Assembly (NCBI GenBank): GCA_038244535.1
Contig: JBBRTJ010000106.1
Span: 1-11,776 of the forward strand
DNA: 11,776 bases
Direction of reading: 5' to 3'
DNA from: JBBRTJ01 sp038244535
GTDB taxonomy: Bacteria; Actinomycetota; Acidimicrobiia; Acidimicrobiales; Ilumatobacteraceae
The notes below the pieces were generated by a model that was not told the DNA's origin, ran no database searches, and saw only the letters and a program-made list of their open reading frames with translations. Below, piece after piece: positions 5,820 to 11,776 of this stretch (positions are counted from its first letter, which is position 1; each line of letters starts with the position of its first letter). A program made the position numbers and the translations under genes.

Positions 5820-6620
5820 TCACTGACCGCCCGACACCACGATGTTCTGGCCGGTCACCCACGAACCCGCCGGCGACGCCAGCCACACGACGGCGGCGGC
5901 AATGTCGGTGGGTGTGCCCAACCGGCGGATCGGGATGCGCTGGGCGACGGCAGGGAGCATCTCGTCGGTGACGTGGCCGATCGTGCGGGTCGACTCTGTC
6001 GGCACGCTGCCCGGCGACACCACGTTGGCTCTGATGCCCTTCGGCCCGAGCTCGGTGGCCATGGTGACCGCTAGGTGGTTCATGCCCGCCTTGGCTGCTC
6101 CGTACGCGGCGAAGTTGACCGCTGGGCGCAACGAGGCGATGGACGAGATGCCGATGATCGACGACCCCGGCTTCATCACCGTGGCGCACGCCGATGCGGC
6201 CACGAAGTGGGGCCGCAGGTTGAGGGCGATCTGGGCGTCCCAGTGCCAGAGCGGGAACTCCTCGAAGGCGAAGTTCCCGGGGTGGTCGGACGTGCCGGCG
6301 TTGCTCACCCAGACGTCCAGCGAGCCGAGGCCGAGGGCGGCGTCGACGAGTCGGGGCACGGTGTCATCGGCGGTGATGTCGGCCACCACCTTGATGGCGC
6401 GACGGCCGCGGGCGGCGATGAGCCCGGCGACCTCGTCGAGCTCGTGCTCGCGCCGGGCGGTGATGACGACATCGGCGCCGGCGTCAGCCAGGCCGAGCGC
6501 GATGCCTCGACCGATGCCACGACCCGCTCCGGTGACCACGGCCACGGCGCCGTCGAGGCGGAACAGGTCCATCAGGTTGGCGTCCGCGGGGTTGACCGGC
6601 GTGGTGGTCGAGATCGGCAT
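5820..6620 (-). CDS. Short-chain dehydrogenase/reductase (classical SDR)
   Basis: The 266-residue product starts at the ATG at 6620, 3 nt after the stop of the molybdopterin enzyme. The Rossmann motif is TGAGRGIG (30-37). VVITARRE (51-58) puts Arg56-Arg57 after the second strand, which favours NADP(H) but does not prove it. NAG is at 107-109, the structural Asn at 134, the catalytic Ser at 160, and YGAAK gives Tyr173 and Lys177. The tail VTGQNIVVSGGQ is typical of the family. It is soluble and cytoplasmic. It probably oxidises or reduces an alcohol/ketone or CoA-ester in the same pathway as its two operon partners. A 3-oxoacyl reductase-like annotation is possible, but the substrate cannot be read from the sequence. 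Confidence 0.93.
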   Translation of the reverse strand: MPISTTTPVNPADANLMDLFRLDGAVAVVTGAGRGIGRGIALGLADAGADVVITARREHELDEVAGLIAARGRRAIKVVADITADDTVPRLVDAALGLGSLDVWVSNAGTSDHPGNFAFEEFPLWHWDAQIALNLRPHFVAASACATVMKPGSSIIGISSIASLRPAVNFAAYGAAKAGMNHLAVTMATELGPKGIRANVVSPGSVPTESTRTIGHVTDEMLPAVAQRIPIRRLGTPTDIAAAVVWLASPAGSWVTGQNIVVSGGQ

Positions 6621-6623
6621 GGT

Positions 6624-8795
6624 TCAGCCCACCGCCCGAACCGAGACCGGGATGGCGCTCATGACGGGCAGGCCGGTGATCGGGTCGTACAGGCTGGCGT
6701 TGTCGGAGAGGCGGCCCGTGGTGTCGCCCAGGGTCCGCGGATCGGCGGTGGGGCCTTGCTCGCCGGGCAGATCGCCCCACGAGTGCGCCATCGAGATCGT
6801 GCCCGGCTTCACGTCGGTGGCGGCCTTGACCACGGTGCGGATGCTGGCGCGGGGCGAGCTGATCTCGACGATGTCGCCGTCGGCCACACCCCACGATGCA
6901 AGGTCGTCGGGGTGGGCATGGGCGAACGACGTGCCCTCCTTGGAGCGCAGCGCCTCGATCTCGCGACCGGAGGAGTTGAAGACGCTCTTCAGGCGCCGCG
7001 ACGCCATGCGGTGGGTGTGCACGTCGGGGTCGTAGCCGGTCAGGGGGCCGTAGCTGTTGAGCTCGCGGCGGATCTCGTCGAGCTCGAGGGTGAGGCCGTC
7101 GGGAGCGATGTCGAAGCGATCGGTGCAGTCGGGATCGGCGGGAGCGACGGTCATGGTCAGATCGGGGCGTAGGTGACCGCCCTCGGTCTCGCGCAGCTCG
7201 GCCCACGGGATGCGACTTTGGGGGTAGCTCAGCTCGAGCAGCTCGTCGGCGGTGGCATGAACGTCCGGGGTCAGATCGCCGCCGGGCAGCGGCAGCGTGA
7301 GGCCCATGCGGCGAGCGATCTCGACGTAGAGGTTTGCCTCGTCGACCAGCTCGGCATCAGGTTCGAGCACGGCCGCGGTGTAGATGACGTAGGGCTCCTC
7401 GAACCACCGGTCGACGTTGGTCGGCACGTCGGGTCGTTCGAGTGACAGCAGCGAGGGGATGACGTAGTCGGCCAGCCGGGCCGTGGCCGACACTCGGATG
7501 TCGTGGGCGACGTGGAGGTCGAGCGACTCGAGGGCACGGATGGCCTTGAGCTGATCGGGCCACGCCAGCACCGGGTTGCCGCCCACCGTGAGCAGCGCCC
7601 GCACCTGGCCTTCACCGGGCTGGAGGATCTCGTCGGACAGCGCCGCGGTGGGCGCCTGGCCGAGGATCGTGTGCAGGTCGCGCATGCGGGCCTTCGGGCC
7701 GTTGGTGAGCATCTCGGGCCGGGGGGCCCGGACCTGCGCCTTGGGCGGGGACACCGGGCCGCTGAGGCCGATGACGCCGGTGGTGTTCTGCACGGCCTCG
7801 CCCTCACGGGGGAAGCGGCCGCCCACCACGTTGAACGTGCTCACGAGGAACTCGAGGAGCGAGCCGTGGGGCGCCATGTTCGGGCCGGTGCCACAGGTCG
7901 CCATGCCGCGCGGCCCGGTGGCGAACATGCGAGCGGCGGTGACGATGTCGTCGGCAGGCACGCCGGTGCGATGGGCCACGTGATCGAGGTCGAAGGCGCC
8001 CACGCAACGGTGGAGGTCGTCGAGGCCCGTCACCCAGCGGTCGCAGAACTCGTGGTCGACGAGGCCCTCGTCGAGGATGACCCGCAGCATCCCGGCCAGG
8101 AGCGTCGGGTCCTCGCCGGGGGTCACCTGGAGGTGGAGGTCGGCCATGGACGCCGTCTCGGTGCGACGGGGATCGATCACGATCAGCTTGAGGCCCCGCT
8201 TCTTGGCTGCCCGCAACGAGGCCAGGGGGTTGATGAAGGTCGGGCCACCAGGGATGCCGAGCATCGAAGTGACGATGTTGATGCCGACCACGAGCGACAC
8301 GTCGGCGGTGGACCACGGCTGCACCCCAGCGGCCCAGGACCCGAGGCGCAAGGGGGTGCACATCTTCGCGGGCTGGTCGATGGTGATCGACGTGTAGAAC
8401 GACGACGACCCGATGGCCTGGTGGAAGGCGCGGGCGACCGGGTGAGCGGCGGCGTTCTGGAACGTCGCCGTGCCGCAGTAGCTGGCGATGGCCCGAGGCC
8501 CGTTGGCCTCGATGATGGCCGTGATGCGCTCGGCGATCTCGTCGAAGGCCTGGGAGGTCGGGATCTCGTCGAAGCCACCGCCCGGGCGGCGCTTGAGAGA
8601 GGTGCGGAGGCGCTCGGGGTTGTGGTGCTGGTCGGCGAGGTGGCGACCCTTGATGCACGTGTACGCGCCGAAGATCGGGTCGGCGCTGTCGCCCCGAACG
8701 CCGACCACGACGTTGGCGTCGGTGTCGACATCGACTTCCATCGGGCACGCCGCATGGCAGAAGCGACAGAACGTGCGCTTGGTGACGACCGGCAT
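6624..8795 (-). CDS. Molybdopterin-dependent oxidoreductase (formate dehydrogenase/BisC superfamily), Cys-ligated Mo
   Basis: The 723-residue product starts at the ATG at 8795; the frame is open further upstream but would overlap the divergent crotonase gene. A 4Fe-4S site is formed by Cys10, Cys13, Cys17 and Cys47 (CxxCxxxC...CIKG), with Lys49 as in formate dehydrogenases and assimilatory nitrate reductases. The segment DQPAKMCTP places Cys146 where the Mo ligand (Cys/Sec) sits in those enzymes. The central domains carry VVGIN, IDPRRTETA and TVGGNPVLAWP. The C-terminal dinucleotide-binding domain covers about residues 600-723 (HPDDLASWGVADGDIVEISSPR). No twin-arginine signal is present, so it should be cytoplasmic. 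No gene for an FeS electron-transfer subunit is adjacent; instead an SDR follows. It is a catalytic subunit of unknown substrate; calling it formate dehydrogenase would overreach. Confidence 0.9.
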   Translation of the reverse strand: MPVVTKRTFCRFCHAACPMEVDVDTDANVVVGVRGDSADPIFGAYTCIKGRHLADQHHNPERLRTSLKRRPGGGFDEIPTSQAFDEIAERITAIIEANGPRAIASYCGTATFQNAAAHPVARAFHQAIGSSSFYTSITIDQPAKMCTPLRLGSWAAGVQPWSTADVSLVVGINIVTSMLGIPGGPTFINPLASLRAAKKRGLKLIVIDPRRTETASMADLHLQVTPGEDPTLLAGMLRVILDEGLVDHEFCDRWVTGLDDLHRCVGAFDLDHVAHRTGVPADDIVTAARMFATGPRGMATCGTGPNMAPHGSLLEFLVSTFNVVGGRFPREGEAVQNTTGVIGLSGPVSPPKAQVRAPRPEMLTNGPKARMRDLHTILGQAPTAALSDEILQPGEGQVRALLTVGGNPVLAWPDQLKAIRALESLDLHVAHDIRVSATARLADYVIPSLLSLERPDVPTNVDRWFEEPYVIYTAAVLEPDAELVDEANLYVEIARRMGLTLPLPGGDLTPDVHATADELLELSYPQSRIPWAELRETEGGHLRPDLTMTVAPADPDCTDRFDIAPDGLTLELDEIRRELNSYGPLTGYDPDVHTHRMASRRLKSVFNSSGREIEALRSKEGTSFAHAHPDDLASWGVADGDIVEISSPRASIRTVVKAATDVKPGTISMAHSWGDLPGEQGPTADPRTLGDTTGRLSDNASLYDPITGLPVMSAIPVSVRAVG

Positions 8796-8818
8796 CAAGA
8801 ACCCCCAGGTGTGCTCGA

Positions 8819-8833
8819 CTTGCTGCTGGCAAG
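8819..8833. promoter_or_regulatory. Inverted repeat CTTGC-N5-GCAAG in the divergent promoter region
   Basis: The 103-bp gap between the Mo-enzyme start (8795) and the crotonase start (8899) contains this perfect 5-bp inverted repeat with a 5-nt spacer, centred at 8826. Its size suits a dimeric regulator serving both directions. No regulator gene is adjacent, and I could not fix -10/-35 boxes here, so the operator role is a guess. Confidence 0.3.
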
Positions 8834-8898
8834 CGTAGGCGGGACCCCGGGAACGCCCCAAGCTCAGGCCGCCGACGAGTGGCCTAGGTTCCTCGGCG

Positions 8899-9717
8899 AT
8901 GACGAACGGATCAGGCATTGACGTGACCAGCGACGGACCGGTGGCCACGCTCTGGCTCGACCGGCCCGACAAGCGCAATGCCGTGACGCTCGAGATGTGG
9001 ATGTCGATCAGTCGCGTCTGTGCCGAGCTCAGCGCCGAGCCGGCGGTGCGTGTCCTGGTCGTGCGGGGCCGGGGCGAGCACTTCTGTGCCGGTGCCGACA
9101 TCAGCCAGCTCGACGGCGGGCCCGGGGCCGGCAGCGGCGCGTACGCCGACGCCAACCGCCACGCCGAGGATGCGCTCGCCCGCTTCCCCAAGCCGACGAT
9201 CGCGCTCGTGACGGGGAGCTGCGTCGGCGGGGGTTGTGGCATCGCCATCGATTGCGACCTGCGCATCGCCGACACCACCGCTCGGTTCGGCATCACGCCT
9301 GCCCGGCTGGGCATCGTGTACCCGGCGTTCTCACTCGAGCGTGTCGTGCGCCTGCTCGGGCCTTCGGCGGCCAAGCACCTCTTGTACACCGCGGACCTCA
9401 TCGATGCGGAGCGAGCGCTGCGGATCGGCTTGGTCGATGAGCTGTTGGCCCATGGCGACGCCGAGCAGCGCGTCGCCGAGCTGGCTGACCACATCGCGTC
9501 GCGCTCTGCCCTCACCCAGCAGGCGACCAAGCAGATGGTGGCCGCAGTCGTCGATCACGGTGAGGTGCCAGCAGCCCTTGCCGCTCACTGGCAGCGCGAG
9601 GTGGTGGCCGGCGCCGACGCGGCCGAAGGCATCGCGGCGTTTGCCGAGCGGCGCGATCCGAGGTTCACGTGGTGCGCCCCTGTCGCCTCCCCCGACGTGG
9701 GCGCGGACCACCGGTAG
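8899..9717 (+). CDS. Crotonase-fold (enoyl-CoA hydratase/isomerase superfamily) protein lacking both hydratase glutamates
   Basis: The 272-residue product starts at ATG 8899 with a weak ribosome site; GTG 8923 is an alternative start. The N-terminal strands TLWLDRPDKRNAV, the CoA/oxyanion motif HFCAGADIS (61-69) and SCVGGGCGIAIDCDLRIA (107-124) mark the crotonase fold. In enoyl-CoA hydratases the two catalytic glutamates lie in GGGCE and in (Q)PE. Here they are Gly114 and Pro134 (FGITPARLGIVY). The oxyanion-hole glycines are kept, so it probably binds an acyl-CoA and stabilises an enolate, but need not hydrate a double bond. TPxxLGxxY recalls methylmalonyl-CoA decarboxylase, yet the His of that enzyme (AGHDI) is Ala66 here. 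It is divergent from the Mo operon and may share its pathway. A 45-bp gap separates it from gpsA. Confidence 0.88.
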   Translation: MTNGSGIDVTSDGPVATLWLDRPDKRNAVTLEMWMSISRVCAELSAEPAVRVLVVRGRGEHFCAGADISQLDGGPGAGSGAYADANRHAEDALARFPKPTIALVTGSCVGGGCGIAIDCDLRIADTTARFGITPARLGIVYPAFSLERVVRLLGPSAAKHLLYTADLIDAERALRIGLVDELLAHGDAEQRVAELADHIASRSALTQQATKQMVAAVVDHGEVPAALAAHWQREVVAGADAAEGIAAFAERRDPRFTWCAPVASPDVGADHR

Positions 9718-9725
9718 GGTCCGCG
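9702..9725 (+). other. Hairpin spanning the crotonase stop codon
   Basis: CGCGGACC (9702-9709) pairs with GGTCCGCG (9718-9725), an 8-bp stem whose 8-nt loop ends with the TAG stop at 9715-9717. It lies between the crotonase and gpsA. It could reduce read-through or protect the upstream message; there is no T tract. Confidence 0.45.
9715..9720 (+). promoter_or_regulatory. Candidate -10 box TAGGGT for gpsA
   Basis: TAGGGT overlaps the crotonase stop and fits the actinobacterial TAnnnT consensus, 43 bp before the gpsA start. At the -35 distance only CCCGAC-like sequence is seen, so support is from the -10 alone. It would let gpsA be transcribed independently of the crotonase. Confidence 0.4.
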
Positions 9726-9762
9726 GCGTGCGCTCGGGGCAGCGCAGGAGGGGGTTCGCACC

Positions 9763-10761
9763 ATGCAGGTCGTCGTGCTGGGCGCAGGTTCATGGGGAAC
9801 GACCGTGGCCTCACTCGTGGCGGGCGGCCGTCACCCCACCATGTTGTGGTCGCGCAGCGAGGAGGTCGCAGCCGAGGTCAACGAGCAGCACACCAACAAT
9901 GGGTACCTCCCCGGGTTCTCGCTGCCGCCATCGCTGCGGGCCACCGCTGATCTGGAACAGGCTGTCTCACAAGCCGAGCTGCTGGTGGTTGGTGTGCCAT
10001 CCCTCGGGTTCCGGGCGACTCTCGATGCAGCAAAGCCGTTCGTGCACCCTTGGATCCCCATCGTCAGCCTCACGAAGGGCTTCGAGCAAGGCTCGCTCCT
10101 GCGCATGACCCAGGTGATCAAAGAGGTGCTTCCCGGTCACCCGGCGGCGGCGCTGACCGGGCCGAACCTGGCCAAGGAGATCATGGCCGGGCAGGCCGCA
10201 GGGTCTGTCATAGCCACCGAGGATGTCACCGTGGCGGCCGCCCTGCAGGAAGTGCTCCGCCGTGGCCTGTTCCGCATCTACACGAACCACGACGTCATCG
10301 GCTGCGAGATCGGTGGGGCGCTGAAGAACGTGGTCGCCATCGCCTGCGGCATCGCGCAAGGCTTGTCGGTGGGCGACAACACGCGGGCGGCGGTGATGAC
10401 CCGGGGGCTGGCCGAGCTCACCCGCCTCGGCTGTGCCATGGGTGGCGAAGCGGCGACGTTCGCCGGGTTGGCGGGCATGGGCGACCTCATGGCGACGTGT
10501 GTCAGTCCGCACTCTCGCAACCGCCACGTCGGCGAGCAGCTCGGGCTCGGGCGCCCCCTGGCCGAGATCCTGGCCGAGATGTCGATGGTGGCCGAGGGCG
10601 TGAAGACCGCGGTGATCGCGAGCGAGCTGGGCGAGCAGTACGGCGTGCTGCTCCCTGTCTGTGACGAGATCAGCGCCGTCGTGACGGGTGAGCGATCGGC
10701 GGCCGACGCCTATCGCGGTCTGATGACGATGAAGGCCGGCCGCGAATCTGACCCGGGCTGA
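9763..10761 (+). CDS. gpsA: Glycerol-3-phosphate dehydrogenase [NAD(P)+]
   Basis: The 332-residue product matches the usual length of GpsA, which reduces dihydroxyacetone phosphate to sn-glycerol 3-phosphate for phospholipid synthesis in the cytoplasm. The ATG at 9763 follows a strong AGGAGGGGG (9746-9754). The N-terminal Rossmann motif is GAGSWG (7-12). SLTKGFE holds Lys105, TGPN is at 132-135, and GGALKNVVAIACG contains catalytic Lys188. AGMGDLMATC holds Asp241, and the substrate-binding SRNR is at 251-254. All key residues of the family are present, so the gene is judged intact and active. It ends convergently with the MFS gene, with a hairpin pair in between. Plain housekeeping gene; nothing suggests transfer. 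Confidence 0.97.
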   Translation: MQVVVLGAGSWGTTVASLVAGGRHPTMLWSRSEEVAAEVNEQHTNNGYLPGFSLPPSLRATADLEQAVSQAELLVVGVPSLGFRATLDAAKPFVHPWIPIVSLTKGFEQGSLLRMTQVIKEVLPGHPAAALTGPNLAKEIMAGQAAGSVIATEDVTVAAALQEVLRRGLFRIYTNHDVIGCEIGGALKNVVAIACGIAQGLSVGDNTRAAVMTRGLAELTRLGCAMGGEAATFAGLAGMGDLMATCVSPHSRNRHVGEQLGLGRPLAEILAEMSMVAEGVKTAVIASELGEQYGVLLPVCDEISAVVTGERSAADAYRGLMTMKAGRESDPG

Positions 10762-10770
10762 CCGGCCCGG
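10753..10770 (+). terminator. Small GC hairpin over the gpsA stop
   Basis: CCGGGC (10753-10758) pairs with GCCCGG (10765-10770) around a loop that holds the TGA stop (10759-10761). It is a minor structure that may add to the stronger hairpin downstream. No T tract. Confidence 0.25.
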
Positions 10771-10790
10771 ATCCCACGGCCCGGCTGAGC

Positions 10791-10827
10791 TGCCGACGTG
10801 CTGCAACCGAAGCGGTTGCAGGCGGCA
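10791..10827. terminator. Nested hairpin between convergent gpsA and the MFS gene
   Basis: CTGCAACCG (10801-10809) and CGGTTGCAG (10813-10821) form a perfect 9-bp stem with an AAG loop. An outer TGCCG/CGGCA pair (10791-10795 with 10823-10827) extends it. It abuts the MFS stop and lies 30 bp after gpsA, a good bidirectional terminator position, although no T tract follows on either strand. Confidence 0.6.
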
Positions 10828-11776
10828 TCAGTTCGCTGGTGAAGTGGGCTGGCCGATGCTGTGAGAGGACTCGACCTGGCTCATCGACACTCGGGGGAGC
10901 AGCCGGCGCACGATGACGGCGGCGGCGATCGTGACGGTGGCGCCGACGAGCATCGCGAAGTGCATGCCGTCGACGTAGGCCTGGCGGGCAGTGGCGGCCA
11001 GGTCCGGTTTCCCCAGGGTGCCGGCCGCCTTCAGGGCCCCGGCCAGACCCGAGCTGGCCTGGGCCTGCACCTGAGCGGGGAGACCCGAGAGCGACGTGGC
11101 GATCGACGTTGAGAACCTCGACGCCATGAGGCTGCCGAGCACCGCGACGCCGAGGGCGCCACCGAGCTCACGAGTGGTGTCGTTCATCGCCGAACCGACG
11201 CCGGCCTTCGCGCGCGGGAGCGAACCCATGATCGATTCGGTCGCGGGAGCCATCACCAGACCCATACCGATGGCCATCAGCGCGAGGCGCGGCAGCACGT
11301 CGCCGACGTAGCTGATGTTGTTCGCGGGCAGGGTGCTGATGAGCAGGAGCGACACCGTCGCAAAGCTGAGGCCGGTACCGACCACCAACTTCGTGCCGAC
11401 CCGCTCGGTCAGGCGGGCGCTCAACGGCGCGACTACCAGCATGATCCCCGCCCACGGCAAGAGCGCCGCACCCGCCCGCAACGTCGAGAGCCCCATGGTG
11501 CTCTGCAGGTACTGCGTGAGCAGGAACGTCGAGCCGAACATCGCGAAGAAGATCAGCATGAGCCCCAGGCTCGCGGCCGAGAAGCGACGGTTCTCGAACA
11601 CCGAGAGATTCAGCATCGGATGGTCGGATTTCACCTCCCACCACGCGAACGCTCCGAGCACGACGATCGCAATGGTGAACGCGCCGAGGATCTTGGGGCT
11701 CGTCCAACCTTCGGTCGGACCTTCGATGATGCCGTACACGAGTGACAGCAATCCGACGATCGACAGCGACGCGCCG
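10828..11776 (-). CDS. MFS transporter, DHA2 (EmrB/QacA) type, C-terminal part only
   Basis: The minus-strand frame runs in from the right edge; about 315 codons are visible. The TTG at 11751 is an internal Leu (LLSLVYGIIEGP), not a start. The visible part begins with the conserved VYGIIEGPxxGW turn of 14-helix drug:H+ antiporters. It continues with a hydrophobic helix, then WWEVKSDHPMLNLSVFENRRF (residues listed in two conserved blocks: HPMLNL and F.NR.F). A run of transmembrane helices follows, including LTQYLQ..MG.S..RAG and PLSARLTERVGTKLVVGTGL, the domain-loop motif of the superfamily. The region around ATARQAYVDGMHFAML is typical of the last extracytoplasmic loop and final helix. The family exports drugs, dyes or metabolites across the inner membrane; substrate unknown. 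The 5' end, promoter and any TetR neighbour lie outside the window. Confidence 0.9.
   Translation of the reverse strand, partial: GASLSIVGLLSLVYGIIEGPTEGWTSPKILGAFTIAIVVLGAFAWWEVKSDHPMLNLSVFENRRFSAASLGLMLIFFAMFGSTFLLTQYLQSTMGLSTLRAGAALLPWAGIMLVVAPLSARLTERVGTKLVVGTGLSFATVSLLLISTLPANNISYVGDVLPRLALMAIGMGLVMAPATESIMGSLPRAKAGVGSAMNDTTRELGGALGVAVLGSLMASRFSTSIATSLSGLPAQVQAQASSGLAGALKAAGTLGKPDLAATARQAYVDGMHFAMLVGATVTIAAAVIVRRLLPRVSMSQVESSHSIGQPTSPAN

Noticed and set aside
7503..8921. Long plus-strand open frame (472 codons) opposite the Mo oxidoreductase
   Set aside because: Antisense to conserved FeS and Mo-binding domains; translation is rich in His, Gly, Glu and Arg with no recognisable motif.
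8796..9530. Upstream extension of the Mo oxidoreductase to a 968-residue protein
   Set aside because: The extension is antisense to the crotonase gene and shows no family sequence; the 4Fe-4S domain begins normally right after the ATG at 8795.
10764..10783. Direct repeat GGCCCGG...GGCCCGG after gpsA, considered as a repeat element
   Set aside because: Only 7 bp in G+C-rich DNA, expected by chance; no further copies nearby.
11749..11751. TTG as the start of the MFS gene
   Set aside because: The frame continues upstream to the window edge with family-like hydrophobic sequence (SLSIVG), so the gene is cut by the edge.
1..11776. CRISPR array, insertion sequence or phage genes
   Set aside because: No regularly spaced repeats, transposase-like frames, terminal inverted repeats or phage structural motifs were seen on either strand.

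Overview
The window is high-G+C DNA with GTG starts, TAnnnT-type -10 boxes, type II toxin-antitoxin relics, and tRNA-Glu and tRNA-Gln genes without encoded CCA. This fits an actinobacterium. The mix of an orphan molybdopterin oxidoreductase, SDR, split-barrel flavin protein and crotonase suggests the Acidimicrobiia or a mycobacterial-type lineage, but that placement is inference.

Layout. (1) Positions 1-1200 (+) look like a toxin-antitoxin graveyard. There is an antitoxin-like gene carrying a diverged internal duplication, overlapped by a short toxin-like frame that stops early. Then comes a toxin-like relic with no start codon, and an intact ribbon-helix-helix antitoxin. (2) Positions 1244-1484 (-) hold tRNA-Gln(CTG) followed by tRNA-Glu(CTC), separated by a 96-bp spacer that folds into three hairpins. 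(3) Positions 1598-5229 (+) encode the two half-transporters of a heterodimeric ABC exporter. Their ATP-site changes are complementary, giving one consensus and one degenerate ATP site. (4) Positions 5242-5290 hold a nested palindrome between convergent transcripts. (5) Positions 5328-8795 (-) are a very tight three-gene operon: molybdopterin oxidoreductase, then SDR, then a pyridoxamine-phosphate-oxidase-like split-barrel protein, with 3-nt gaps. (6) Divergent from it, 8899-9717 (+) encodes a crotonase-fold protein lacking both hydratase glutamates. (7) Positions 9763-10761 (+) encode GpsA, glycerol-3-phosphate dehydrogenase. (8) A nested hairpin separates it from a convergent DHA2-type MFS exporter (-), whose 5' part lies beyond the right edge.

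How the genes may work together. The Mo enzyme, SDR and flavin-fold protein are probably co-translated redox enzymes of one small-molecule pathway. The divergent crotonase may supply or consume a CoA-linked intermediate, and a 5-bp inverted repeat in their shared promoter region is a candidate operator. The substrate cannot be read from the sequence. The ABC pair, gpsA and the MFS gene look like independent neighbours. I found no CRISPR array, IS element or phage structural gene. The least ordinary parts are the toxin-antitoxin remnants beside the tRNA genes, and the Mo/SDR/flavin/crotonase cluster with its atypical crotonase active site.
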